A stretch of 56,142 bases of DNA from a virus. Made by a program: the position numbers and the translations under genes. Positions 15,584 through 23,670 of the stretch are shown here, piece by piece. Location of the stretch: positions 1-56,142 of the IMG/VR virus record IMGVR_UViG_3300013131_000050. One strand, given 5' to 3'. The stretch's first letter is position 1; each line of letters opens with the position of its first letter. Under the pieces are notes generated by a model that saw nothing but the letters and a program-made list of their open reading frames with translations, made no database searches and had not been told where the DNA came from.

Positions 15584-16024
15584 TTAAAACTCTTCTGCAA
15601 CCCTTATTCTATTTCTAATAGCAAATCCCATATTATCTAGAGTTCTAATGCACTCTCTATAATAATCAATATGAGATTCCAGAAGATGTATTTGTCTTTG
15701 AATGAGGGTTAAATCGGCTCTAATCATCTTTTCCTTTTCGCCTCCGTTCAATTTTATGTCGTAATCTAGAGTGTATTCTCTAAATTTCTTTTTGTAGTAA
15801 GTATCAAAGCTAACATTCTTTTTGTATAAGCTTGTTTGAAAAGAAGAAATAGAATCGAGTAGCATTTGACGATAAGAAAGCATATATACTTGTGCTTCTG
15901 GAATGTCATTTACATTCTTCATCATCGCAATAAGTTCTCTGATCTTATTGCTCCATTTATCTCTGTCGCGGATTAGAGTTTCTTCTAATTCAAGAGTTTT
16001 TGCTTCTAGTTCTTCTCGATTCAT
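15584..16024 (-). CDS. uvsY: UvsY recombination mediator
   Basis: The 146-residue helical protein is close in size to T4 UvsY (137). The pattern of the second half matches: a YYKKKFREYTLDYDIKLNGG segment, then a helix ending GFAIRNRIRVAEEF, against GFAIKHIQDMRAFEAG at the T4 C-terminus. UvsY loads UvsX onto gp32-coated single-stranded DNA. Its location between the gp32/primase genes and uvsW supports the call. The start overlaps the previous stop by one base (TAATG). Confidence 0.82.
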   Translation of the reverse strand: MNREELEAKTLELEETLIRDRDKWSNKIRELIAMMKNVNDIPEAQVYMLSYRQMLLDSISSFQTSLYKKNVSFDTYYKKKFREYTLDYDIKLNGGEKEKMIRADLTLIQRQIHLLESHIDYYRECIRTLDNMGFAIRNRIRVAEEF

Positions 16025-16236
16025 TAGAATAAATTATCTTTGCTATCTTTACCCTTTCTTTTAGTCTTAACCTTGACTATAGTTTTTTTCTTTTGAACTG
16101 GTTCCGGAAAGATAAAGGGGTGTTCTTCTATATTAACTTCGGAAATCTCAATTTCAACAAAAAATTTCAGTTTTTTATCTCTATTATTTTTTTCATCGAA
16201 AAATTTATCGAGATCTTCCATCACCTTGTCATACAT
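16024..16236 (-). CDS. Small charged protein of unknown function
   Basis: The 70-residue protein has an acidic N-terminal helix (DKVMEDLDKFFDEKN), a short beta segment, and a very basic tail (KKKTIVKVKTKRKGK). It overlaps the primase gene by 8 nt and the uvsY start by one base, so it is embedded in a tightly coupled replication/recombination operon. I do not recognise a family. Confidence 0.7.
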   Translation of the reverse strand: MYDKVMEDLDKFFDEKNNRDKKLKFFVEIEISEVNIEEHPFIFPEPVQKKKTIVKVKTKRKGKDSKDNLF

Positions 16237-17302
16237 ATATTAGATCTTTTGAGTTATCTGTAAAATAAAGATTAATTTCTCTCAAAACATCTCTTTTTTC
16301 TTTATACGCAACTTTAACTAAATCGTTCAAGTCTTTAATTTTATGTCTAGAGAGTCTATTTTCCTCAATAAACTTTCTCCACATAAAAACCTTTTTTCCA
16401 AGTTTTAATTTTTCAACCATTTTTCGCTTTCCTTCATAATCATTATCTAACATATATCTTACAGAATCAAGTTCATCAAAGTTAAATGTGCTTTTGCTTA
16501 CTCCAGTTAAAGCCAAAGAATTTTTCATAAACATTGCATCTATGGGGCCTTCAAAGATGGTGAATATTCGGGAAAGATCTATTTGCAGAATACCAAACAA
16601 CATTGATATTCTATTTATCGAATCTTTATCAGTATCATTTATTTCTACTTCAGGTTGATTCAATTTTTCTCTCATTCTAAAAAGATTATAACTCAAATAT
16701 TTTGAAGCAGAATCTTCTAAATAACGAGTCTGATAACCTATGATCTTAGTTTTATCAGAATTAAAATTAAATACATATAGAGTTTTTCTCTTTGGATCAT
16801 ATCCAAAATTTTCAAGACGATGAGTTAACAGTCTACTTTGTAAATATGGATATGCTCGTCTTGTATTTGAATTTATCGGATAAACATTGAGAGCAGAAAA
16901 TAATTCTGCTTTAGGGATTGCGAGCTCTTCTATCTTTTGAAAAAGATAAAAGTCTAGAGTTTTAGGTATATTGTAAGTAGCCCTTTCTCTTAAGAAATTT
17001 ACTAAGCTTAGTCTTTTTTCCCCTTCAAAGCCATTATCAAAATCGCGTAAAAATGCATCTAGATCTCGATGTTTATTGCAATTAAAACAATGGAAAGAGA
17101 GGGACTCCCAGTATAGGTTGCCCCTCTTCTTTCTCATGTCTGAAGAAGAATCTCCGCAATATGGACAAGCAAAATTAAGCCTGCTGTGAGATTCTCTTGC
17201 TCTTCTTTTTTCTAAATTGCCGTGACATCTGTCTAAGACCTGCTCAATCTTCAGAGTTATCTCTTCCCGACTTATTTTGTCTGTAGACAATTTTGTTAGC
17301 AT
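16229..17302 (-). CDS. 61: DnaG-type primase gp61
   Basis: The 357-residue protein is close to T4 gp61 (342). An N-terminal zinc ribbon has Cys46/Cys49 (CPYCG) and Cys72/Cys75 (CFNC). The Toprim core has FEGPIDAMFM (Glu251) and YMLDNDYEGK (Asp286, Asp288), which bind the catalytic metals. It synthesises RNA primers for lagging-strand replication with the gp41 helicase, which is not in this window. It is 2 nt downstream of gene 32. Confidence 0.93.
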   Translation of the reverse strand: MLTKLSTDKISREEITLKIEQVLDRCHGNLEKRRARESHSRLNFACPYCGDSSSDMRKKRGNLYWESLSFHCFNCNKHRDLDAFLRDFDNGFEGEKRLSLVNFLRERATYNIPKTLDFYLFQKIEELAIPKAELFSALNVYPINSNTRRAYPYLQSRLLTHRLENFGYDPKRKTLYVFNFNSDKTKIIGYQTRYLEDSASKYLSYNLFRMREKLNQPEVEINDTDKDSINRISMLFGILQIDLSRIFTIFEGPIDAMFMKNSLALTGVSKSTFNFDELDSVRYMLDNDYEGKRKMVEKLKLGKKVFMWRKFIEENRLSRHKIKDLNDLVKVAYKEKRDVLREINLYFTDNSKDLIYV

Positions 17303-17304
17303 TT

Positions 17305-18228
17305 TTAGATGTCAAGACCCTTCAAGAATTCATCTAGATCATCCGAATCTTCTTCAGATGCCGATGAAGTTGAAGTTGGTGCAGGTGCCGAAGCTTTAGG
17401 TTCATCAAAACCAAAACTATCGAATGATGCGGATTCAGAAGTTTGACTCTTCTTGGAAGAGACTGTGGATATTGCTGAACCTGGAGATCTATATTGATTC
17501 AAAATGTCTTCAATTTTAGATCGAGTTGCATCATCCCAAGATTTGTAGTCAAAAGAATCTAATGAAGGTGAAGAATTTAGATATTCTAAAATTTGCTTTC
17601 TACCTTCTGCATCTTTTCCAACTGCCTTTCCGTTTACTAAAATCGGAGTTCTTTTTCCTTGAAATTTTGATGAGTCGTAGTTGTTATAACCAGCTTGTTT
17701 GGTGATAATCATTTCAAAGTTTTTACCTTCAAATAAATCAAAAACCTGTGTAGGTTCATCAAACTCTGGATTCAACTCGGCATCAATTTTTTCTTTAATT
17801 TTGTAACCGTACTTGAAAATTTTAATAGAACCCTCTTGATCAGGATTATTTGGGTCTTTGATAATCTGAATCAAAGAATAGAAAATTTCTCTTCTTTTCA
17901 ATTTTTCAGACATCTTTTTGTCTACTGCCGATTCAGAATTTCTCAGTTTAAAGAAAAGATCCTGTACAGGACATTTTTCTCCTACCGTAGAAGGTGAATC
18001 ATAGTAACCTCCGTTACCTGCACCATCTTCCAGCCAATAAACAAATTTTCTAATAATTGATTTTTGGGGATTCTTTGGATTAGGTACGAATCTAACTAAT
18101 GCTTTGTAGACTCCGTCTTTACCTTGATCTGCTGTGGGTTTGAAGAGATCACTTCCACCGGAAGCTTCTCTTGTGTAGGTGTCAATGTCATTGACCCCTA
18201 GATTGAAAATGTCGAATTCATTTGCCAT
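17305..18228 (-). CDS. 32: Single-stranded DNA-binding protein gp32
   Basis: The 307-residue protein resembles T4 gp32 (301) in length, N-terminus and layout. It has an N-terminal cooperative-binding region, an OB-fold core with FVYWLEDGAGNGGYYDSP and EKCPVQDLFFKLRNS, a Ser/Ala-rich linker, and an acidic tail (EEDSDDLDEFLKGLDI) for protein contacts. T4 gp32 holds a zinc ion by one His and three Cys; here only one Cys is present in the whole protein, so the zinc site is missing. The start ATG is followed at once by a GGCAA pentamer that recurs in the leader, suggesting autogenous control. Confidence 0.93.
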   Translation of the reverse strand: MANEFDIFNLGVNDIDTYTREASGGSDLFKPTADQGKDGVYKALVRFVPNPKNPQKSIIRKFVYWLEDGAGNGGYYDSPSTVGEKCPVQDLFFKLRNSESAVDKKMSEKLKRREIFYSLIQIIKDPNNPDQEGSIKIFKYGYKIKEKIDAELNPEFDEPTQVFDLFEGKNFEMIITKQAGYNNYDSSKFQGKRTPILVNGKAVGKDAEGRKQILEYLNSSPSLDSFDYKSWDDATRSKIEDILNQYRSPGSAISTVSSKKSQTSESASFDSFGFDEPKASAPAPTSTSSASEEDSDDLDEFLKGLDI

Positions 18229-18341
18229 TTTAATTTGCCTTTTTGTTGTTTAATTAATAAAGATTTGCCGTAAGAAGTTTAAAAAAGCTCCTAAAAATTT
18301 TTAGACTTGCCGCGAATTGCCATAAAAAACTAAAAGTTGCC
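18222..18341 (-). promoter_or_regulatory. Gene 32 leader with six GGCAA repeats
   Basis: On the transcribed strand GGCAA occurs at 18337-18341, 18317-18321, 18307-18311, 18265-18269, 18235-18239 and 18222-18226; the last spans the start of the coding region (ATGGCAAATG). The intervening sequence is A/U-rich and includes a 14-bp palindrome CTAAAAATTTTTAG at 18291-18304. T4 gp32 represses its own translation by binding its mRNA leader, so this is a candidate operator. An upstream DNA-binding site for a transcription factor is the alternative. Confidence 0.5.
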
Positions 18342-18500
18342 CTTAAAAAAACCTTACATAATATATATCCGGAAACGATGAAAAGTTTTATTTTTTCTGA
18401 GAATAAATTTTTTTACGAGATGTGTAAACTTTCTCAGATCGCATACTATAAAATTTATCTGAAGTTTTGGGAAAGAAAAGACTCTAAGAGCTACAGAGCT
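18229..18500. other. Largest intergenic gap (272 nt), gene 32 upstream region
   Basis: It holds the GGCAA-repeat leader (18222-18341), an AT-rich stretch around 18358-18370 (TATATATTATG on the minus strand) that may be the gene 32 promoter, and a 6-bp hairpin AGAGCT-ACAG-AGCTCT near 18487-18502 just after the resolvase stop, followed on the minus strand by a weak U-rich run. No credible gene is seen. Confidence 0.5.
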
Positions 18501-19124
18501 CTACTGAACAGATCTAGAGATAAAATAAGAGTCTATCAGATCGTCTATAGGTTTCGGAATCTCTCCGACGAATTTCTGTTCAACACACCATTTCCAAAAA
18601 GAAGACTTTTCTAGATTCGGATCCTTCGTTGTATTCTGACAAAAGTATTCGTACATCATTGATTTATTTGCATTTCCCTTTCCAGCTAATCCTTTAATTT
18701 GACTAGGAGTTTTAACAATGATTTCTGAATCAGTATCAGTGTACAGTACGTATCTCATTACAGAATTGAAAGAGATAAGATCAATGAAGCTGTTTCCTTT
18801 TGAACCATAGCTATAACCTTCGATTCCTATTTTATTTTTTTCTGACCCAATAGTCTCAGCTATCAGCTTCCCTAAAGTGTGACTGTCTTCGATTTTTTGT
18901 CTTTGATCAACAGAATAATTTTCATTCTTTTTTCTTCTGCTGAAATGTACGATATCTACATCTTTGATAAAAAGAAGCTTTCTGTGATATGAATAATCGG
19001 AGGGATCTTTCTTTTCGAACTTTTTCCCCTCTTCGTTGTAAAATCCTACAAAGTGATATGCATCTTTTTCTAAAATGCAGATTGCTGGACTGTTAATTGA
19101 AAAATCTATACCTACGTATCTCAT
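18501..19124 (-). CDS. RuvC-like Holliday junction resolvase (RNase H fold)
   Basis: The 207-residue protein has the acidic residues of the RuvC/RNase H-fold nucleases. These are Asp7 in MRYVGIDFSIN, Glu102 in IGIEGYSYGSKG, and Asp194/Asp195/Asp198 in PIDDLIDSY. The PSQIKGLAGKGNANKS region is the typical loop and helix before the last acids. Such enzymes resolve branched DNA before packaging. In T4 this job is done by endonuclease VII, an unrelated nuclease, which I do not see here. The gene overlaps the upstream 118-aa gene by 4 nt (ATGA). Confidence 0.82.
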   Translation of the reverse strand: MRYVGIDFSINSPAICILEKDAYHFVGFYNEEGKKFEKKDPSDYSYHRKLLFIKDVDIVHFSRRKKNENYSVDQRQKIEDSHTLGKLIAETIGSEKNKIGIEGYSYGSKGNSFIDLISFNSVMRYVLYTDTDSEIIVKTPSQIKGLAGKGNANKSMMYEYFCQNTTKDPNLEKSSFWKWCVEQKFVGEIPKPIDDLIDSYFISRSVQ

Positions 19125-19477
19125 ATAATTCTCTTGCCCAAAGAAGCTCCAAGAGCCGCTCCTACAAGTCTACTGGTTAACATGTCGTAAAAAACACCTT
19201 TTTCAACTCCTAAAACTTTAGCGATCATTTTTCCAACGGTGCTACCTAGAGCAAATCCAGTTAAACCCCCAAGAATAGAACCAATAATTCCTTCGTTAGT
19301 CATTTCTTCTGAAAGCTCTTCTAAAGTATATCCTTCTTCATATTTCTCCATAAATTTCTCGAGAGCTTCGTTAATCTTTGCTTCTTGTTCTGGGGTAAGT
19401 TCTTCGTGTATCGAAGATTCGAAAAGTTTAAATTCTTTTTCGTTAGATTCGTTGATGTATTCGCTAAATGTTCTCAT
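19121..19477 (-). CDS. Putative head-internal glycine-zipper protein with capsid-targeting-like start
   Basis: The 118-residue protein starts MRTFSEYINE|SNEKEF, very like T4 internal-protein leaders, with an IxE prohead-protease site at Glu10. A helical, acidic middle follows. The C-terminal half is two Gly/Ala-rich hydrophobic segments (GIIGSILGGLTGFALGSTVG and RLVGAALGASLGKRII), a glycine-zipper pattern compatible with membrane insertion. It may be packaged with the DNA and act on the host membrane at entry. That role is inference. Confidence 0.68.
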   Translation of the reverse strand: MRTFSEYINESNEKEFKLFESSIHEELTPEQEAKINEALEKFMEKYEEGYTLEELSEEMTNEGIIGSILGGLTGFALGSTVGKMIAKVLGVEKGVFYDMLTSRLVGAALGASLGKRII

Positions 19478-19491
19478 AAGAGATTGATTTG

Positions 19492-19501
19492 TTTTATATA
19501 T
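19492..19501 (-). promoter_or_regulatory. Candidate late promoter/A-rich leader
   Basis: ATATATAAAA on the minus strand, 14 nt before the start of the 118-aa gene. Confidence 0.42.
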
Positions 19502-20055
19502 TACTGAAGTTCAAGCTTAATGTCTAGCTTATTATAGATGAATGTGCAATCAAATGTTACAAACTCTGCAGTGTTTGAAGAAAAATTGAGTTCTAAGTCT
19601 GCAATGCTCGAAAACAAAACTCTTTCTAATCCTGCAGTAACCATGATATTTCCTTCGGAGTCTAAAAACTGAACTCTAGTCCCTTCTGGGACATAAGGAG
19701 TTTTTCCACCTAAATTATAGTAATAAGTAAAGATATCCGTCATCATCCAGTAATTAAAAAAACCATCAAACAATTGAAATGTTACCGTTATTTCTTTTCC
19801 ATATAGTTCAGCAGTGGGTAAACTACCTCTGTACTGTCTTTTAACTCCAGGATTATCAATCTGTTCTACTGAATCGTAAGAAGATCCTACGAAACTTAGA
19901 CTTTGTATCGAATAATTAATAAAATCAATTGGTTCATAGACAATATTTCCAGGTATTTTTTGCAAATATGGTTTGTATTTGTCTACTATAATCCGAGGAA
20001 CAAAAGTTCTTGGAAAATTAAATCTAAACTGATTACTTCTAGCCGACTGTATCAT
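19501..20055 (-). CDS. Tail-tube-fold protein (gp19-like)
   Basis: The 184-residue protein has an all-beta pattern with the features of myovirus tail-tube proteins: an early RNQFRF-like strand, a long central ITVTFQLFDGFFNYWMM segment, and a final pair of strands ending FDCTFIYNKLDIKL. T4 gp19 is 163 residues. It could instead be a tube-initiator or minor baseplate protein with the same fold. It ends the structural cluster, directly before the 118-aa internal-protein gene. Confidence 0.55.
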   Translation of the reverse strand: MIQSARSNQFRFNFPRTFVPRIIVDKYKPYLQKIPGNIVYEPIDFINYSIQSLSFVGSSYDSVEQIDNPGVKRQYRGSLPTAELYGKEITVTFQLFDGFFNYWMMTDIFTYYYNLGGKTPYVPEGTRVQFLDSEGNIMVTAGLERVLFSSIADLELNFSSNTAEFVTFDCTFIYNKLDIKLELQ

Positions 20056-20060
20056 TTCTA

Positions 20061-20660
20061 TTAATTTATTGATGCATTAGTAGAAGCATTAGCTCCCTTA
20101 TTATTTGGTGAAGCTAAGAGTTTCGCTAGCTCAGATTCTCTCTGATTTAAAGTAGCTTGTAACCCAGAATTTTTTTCTCTTACAGTCAGAGTTTCTGATT
20201 GTATCGAGGAATTTTCATTCTTAAGCTGTTCAATATTTGCATTCAAGGCATTCAACTTCACCGTTAATTCGTTTATTTGAGTAGTGAGTTTTGTATTTTT
20301 AGCGATGTATGCATTTTCTGCTTTCTTTTCATAAAGAATCCAAGAGTTTTCATAGATGGGAGATTCATCTAATACTCCATCTATTCTCTGTTCTAAAATC
20401 GTTAAGACGTAATTTCTAGTATTAAATTTTCTAATTCTACGAGCATCTGTCTGTTCAATTAAAAAACTTACAACTCCTTCGTTTAAACCTTCTCTACTCT
20501 TCGAAATTAATGACTCGACCTTTACTGAATTCTGCCCATCTTCAAAAACGAGATATGCTTGCTTAATATTTTCTAAATCAATAGAAGACAAAGTCCCACC
20601 GTCACTTTTTTGTATAGTGAAAGTGAAGAAGTTAGAAAATGGAGAAATAGCTAAAATCAT
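20061..20660 (-). CDS. Structural protein with beta domain and coiled coil
   Basis: The 199-residue protein has a beta-rich N-terminal domain (1-110) followed by a coiled coil (about 118-180, LTTQINELTVKLNALNANIE and onward) and an Asn/Ala-rich end. The N-terminal domain matches the first 150 residues of the next gene upstream (20657-21859) in pattern: AYL.F.D....VK, G.V.F.I...D.R.I....TR.Y..T, then E..Y...W. The two are tandem paralogues overlapping by 4 nt. Virion location is inferred from context. Confidence 0.7.
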   Translation of the reverse strand: MILAISPFSNFFTFTIQKSDGGTLSSIDLENIKQAYLVFEDGQNSVKVESLISKSREGLNEGVVSFLIEQTDARRIRKFNTRNYVLTILEQRIDGVLDESPIYENSWILYEKKAENAYIAKNTKLTTQINELTVKLNALNANIEQLKNENSSIQSETLTVREKNSGLQATLNQRESELAKLLASPNNKGANASTNASIN

Positions 20661-21859
20661 ACGTTAATTTTTATCTTACTTTGACCGGAATCTGTTAGAA
20701 TTTCATCTATATTGTCCAATGCCTCTTTTAGTGAACATTTAATTTGCTTGCTGCCACCAATATCTTCAATATTTGCAGTCAGATATTCAATTCCCGAAAA
20801 GTTGAGAAAATCAGTTTTGTACTTCTTCATTATTGTAACTTTCAAAGCCGAATCTGTAAATTCTATCGAATAGTATTTCATTAGCTTTGAAGTTTGTTTT
20901 GAAGTAGAAAGATATTTGTTATACTGACTAGATGTGATTTTGATACTCGTATTTAAACTTGGTTTCGGAATTAAAATACCATTATGGATTAAAGCAAACA
21001 AAGTATTCATACTCGACGTGAATTTAAGTTTTTCAAGCTTTCTAGATGTAGTTCCATTGTCACCAAAAAAGGTATGATCAATTACTACTACCTTTTCTTC
21101 ATCGTTAGTAGCTCCTTGTACAGTAGCAGTTACTGCATTAGGATCTGGAGTTCCACCTGGAGTTCCTGTATTTGAACCTGCATTTGATCCAGTAGTTACT
21201 ACAATTTTGCGAGATTTTTCAATTTCCGCCTGAACTCTAGCGATTGAATCAGTTAAAATCTTAGTTTTATTCTTTTCTTCTTCTAGAATCGAAGCAGAAT
21301 TGTTTAATATGTTCTGCTGTTTTTCAGAAGATTCATATGCAGATTTATAAGTCTCGTTCAAGTTATTATATTCTGCATTTTTTGTAGCTATTAAATCTTC
21401 GAATGTAGTTCTTTCTCCTTCACCTGATTTTTGCCAGATACCTGAATATACTACAGTTTCTTCAGTAACTGAATTTAATTGAGTGATCTTTGTAGTAACA
21501 AAAAAATATCTAGTCTGCATTCCATATATTTTTCTCGAATCATCAGACGATATTTTAAAAACTACTTGACCTAATCCCTTATTGATATTCTCAATATTAT
21601 TCAGATTTTTTATCTTTACTTCGATATTATTATCGACAAAGCAGAGATAAGCATCTCCCATTCCTGAAAAATCAACTTCAAATTTTTGACCGTTCAAATC
21701 AGTTTGATCGAAATCAAACATAACATAACTATCAAACCGAGGTACTGTTAGAGTTCCATCTCCATCCGAATAAGAAATATCATTTATCGCAAGATTTCTT
21801 GCGGTGTAAATGTAATTAATCGGAGTTTTAATTTGCGGTATGTTAGTATCAATTGCCAT
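20657..21859 (-). CDS. Structural protein, paralogue of the 199-aa protein, with C-terminal extension
   Basis: The 400-residue protein has the same N-terminal beta domain as 20061-20660, then a coiled coil (about 150-220), a Gly/Thr/Asn-rich linker (225-250), and an extra C-terminal domain (about 255-400). I do not recognise the C-terminal domain. Overlaps with both neighbours (4 and 11 nt) indicate one operon with the 460-aa structural gene. Confidence 0.7.
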   Translation of the reverse strand: MAIDTNIPQIKTPINYIYTARNLAINDISYSDGDGTLTVPRFDSYVMFDFDQTDLNGQKFEVDFSGMGDAYLCFVDNNIEVKIKNLNNIENINKGLGQVVFKISSDDSRKIYGMQTRYFFVTTKITQLNSVTEETVVYSGIWQKSGEGERTTFEDLIATKNAEYNNLNETYKSAYESSEKQQNILNNSASILEEEKNKTKILTDSIARVQAEIEKSRKIVVTTGSNAGSNTGTPGGTPDPNAVTATVQGATNDEEKVVVIDHTFFGDNGTTSRKLEKLKFTSSMNTLFALIHNGILIPKPSLNTSIKITSSQYNKYLSTSKQTSKLMKYYSIEFTDSALKVTIMKKYKTDFLNFSGIEYLTANIEDIGGSKQIKCSLKEALDNIDEILTDSGQSKIKINV

Positions 21860-23231
21860 TACGAACTTCTACTTTAACTGGAGATATTTTTGCAGTAACT
21901 GCAACCCTGTCTCTAAATACTGTTACTGGAACTATTTGAGTTTGAACAGGTGTATTTGCAACTGGGCTTGTACCCTGTGTAATACTTCTCTGTACGTTTA
22001 TTACATCATTTATGATGATATTTTCTCCATTATCTCTAGGGAGTTCATTATAAACTTTTACCACCGTAGGAACTGTACCCAAATTAATTCTTCTAAGTCT
22101 TCTTCCATAAGTTCCGACATCTGTAGAAATTATTCTCGATTTTCTAATAATTTGAGTTCCATTCGCTCTATTATAAATCCTCATCGTATAATCAAGAGCA
22201 AAAGATACAGCAACAGCAGAGTTCAATATGATAGGTCTAAATCTGATAGGAACATCAAAATTATCTAATTGAGTAAAAGTCTGTTCTGCAGTTTCTACAA
22301 AAGAAGTACCTATTTGTTCTTGAGTAACTACACTATGAAATACTATCCAGCTAGAATTAGGTTGAGAGTTTAGGCTTGCCATAAAATCTTCATAGATAAC
22401 TCCGTTGTACTCTCCGTACATTTCGAAAAAATCACCTAATGTTGATTCTTCTATAGTTGCAGCTAATAAATTAAATTCATCGGTAGTAGAAATTGTACTT
22501 CTGCTAAGAACTTGAGTTTCGTATGCTGGAAATCCGTCTTTGGTGTACGTTGAAGAAATTCCATTAATTGTTGCATCAATGGTAGTAGTCTTTATAAACC
22601 CCTTCGCTTCTGTAAATTTATACCCTAGAGTGTTTGTACTGCTTGGATTTGAATAAAAATTCTCCAGCATATAATAAGCCGAAGGAATTTTAAACTCCAA
22701 ATAAGAAGCATACACCCTTTCTCCTAACAGAAAAGGATTAGGATTAAATGTAGCAGTATCAGTTTTCAGAAAATTGATATTAGCTAAGTTTAAATCCAAA
22801 CCATCTCTTCTCTGTACTGTGAGAGCTATAACAAAACCATCAAATCCTCTAAAATCCAAACCTGACGCGAAATGAAGTCTAATTGTGTCATATTCAACAT
22901 CGATATTAGGAGAAAACGTTTGAAGAAGATTAGCGCTTGGCGTTAAATTTGAATCAACGTCATTGTATGATATGCTTCGGTTTGTAATAAGAGAAGCAAA
23001 TCTCGTTTTTGTTGAATTAATTGCAGCAGAGCTATTTCCTCTTACGTTTCCAGTTTGACTTTGATATGCAGGAGGATTAAAAAGATATGTACCACCTGTA
23101 TAACTATCCCGCATCAACTCAATAGGTAGATCCAGAGTGTTAAAAGTCTCTGGAGACGAATGATTCGTGTAGATGTACTCTAAAAGTACTCCGTCATACA
23201 GTTGAACATATTTTGATAAATCGAAAGCCAT
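21849..23231 (-). CDS. Putative tail/virion structural protein
   Basis: The 460-residue protein is beta-rich with few charged runs and no recognised motif. Its Asn/Thr/Ser-rich composition and its position between fibre and tail-tube genes suggest a virion component. The C-terminus (VTVFRDRVAVTAKISPVKVE) is a regular strand array. Confidence 0.65.
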   Translation of the reverse strand: MAFDLSKYVQLYDGVLLEYIYTNHSSPETFNTLDLPIELMRDSYTGGTYLFNPPAYQSQTGNVRGNSSAAINSTKTRFASLITNRSISYNDVDSNLTPSANLLQTFSPNIDVEYDTIRLHFASGLDFRGFDGFVIALTVQRRDGLDLNLANINFLKTDTATFNPNPFLLGERVYASYLEFKIPSAYYMLENFYSNPSSTNTLGYKFTEAKGFIKTTTIDATINGISSTYTKDGFPAYETQVLSRSTISTTDEFNLLAATIEESTLGDFFEMYGEYNGVIYEDFMASLNSQPNSSWIVFHSVVTQEQIGTSFVETAEQTFTQLDNFDVPIRFRPIILNSAVAVSFALDYTMRIYNRANGTQIIRKSRIISTDVGTYGRRLRRINLGTVPTVVKVYNELPRDNGENIIINDVINVQRSITQGTSPVANTPVQTQIVPVTVFRDRVAVTAKISPVKVEVRNGN

Positions 23232-23238
23232 CCGCTTT

Positions 23239-23475
23239 TTATTTTTTTATTTCATTGAAAAGATAATCAGCTGTAATTACATCTTCACCGTAGGTTTCTC
23301 TTAAATTAGAAATAAGGTCTTGCTCCTTTTTTCTGATTTCATTTATTTCACCTTCTATGTTAGTTACATTTTCACTAAGCATCTTCATCTGATTTTGTGC
23401 TGCTTCGAGTTTGTTGAAAGCTAATCCATATTCATAGACAATGCTCATTACTTGTTCTCTTTCTTGTTGTGTCAT
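23239..23475 (-). CDS. Small coiled-coil protein
   Basis: The 78-residue protein is almost entirely a predicted coiled coil (KLEAAQNQMKMLSENVTNIE and neighbours). It overlaps the upstream 65-aa gene by 4 nt. It could be a fibre-assembly chaperone, since it follows the fibre gene, but no homology is recognised. Confidence 0.65.
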   Translation of the reverse strand: MTQQEREQVMSIVYEYGLAFNKLEAAQNQMKMLSENVTNIEGEINEIRKKEQDLISNLRETYGEDVITADYLFNEIKK

Positions 23476-23669
23476 ATTTTATTCCAAATTGAAATGATTT
23501 CATGATAAGATTTAACTCCTACTTTCTGCTTGATAAGATTAAGCTCTTCGGCATCTTCAGTGTATTCAACACAAAATCTTTCGATGCTAATCGTATCGTC
23601 ATTTTCAATAACCATCTTTTTACAGGCTATCGTTTTGTCTTCTAGTTCTTTTAGTTCAATATTTGTCAT
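23472..23669 (-). CDS. Small acidic protein of unknown function
   Basis: The 65-residue protein begins one base after the fibre gene stop and overlaps the coiled-coil gene. It is acidic and mixed alpha/beta. Not recognised; context suggests a fibre accessory role. Confidence 0.6.
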   Translation of the reverse strand: MTNIELKELEDKTIACKKMVIENDDTISIERFCVEYTEDAEELNLIKQKVGVKSYHEIISIWNKI

Positions 23670-23670
23670 T

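Noticed and set aside
18378-18614. Plus-strand 78-aa ORF in the gene 32 upstream gap
   Set aside because: It overlaps the conserved end of the RuvC-like gene by 114 nt, would be the only plus-strand gene, and has no recognisable motif.
21840-22268. Plus-strand 142-aa ORF
   Set aside because: Composition (Cys, Asn, Tyr, Ser rich) is typical of antisense AT-rich sequence and it lies within the 460-aa structural gene.
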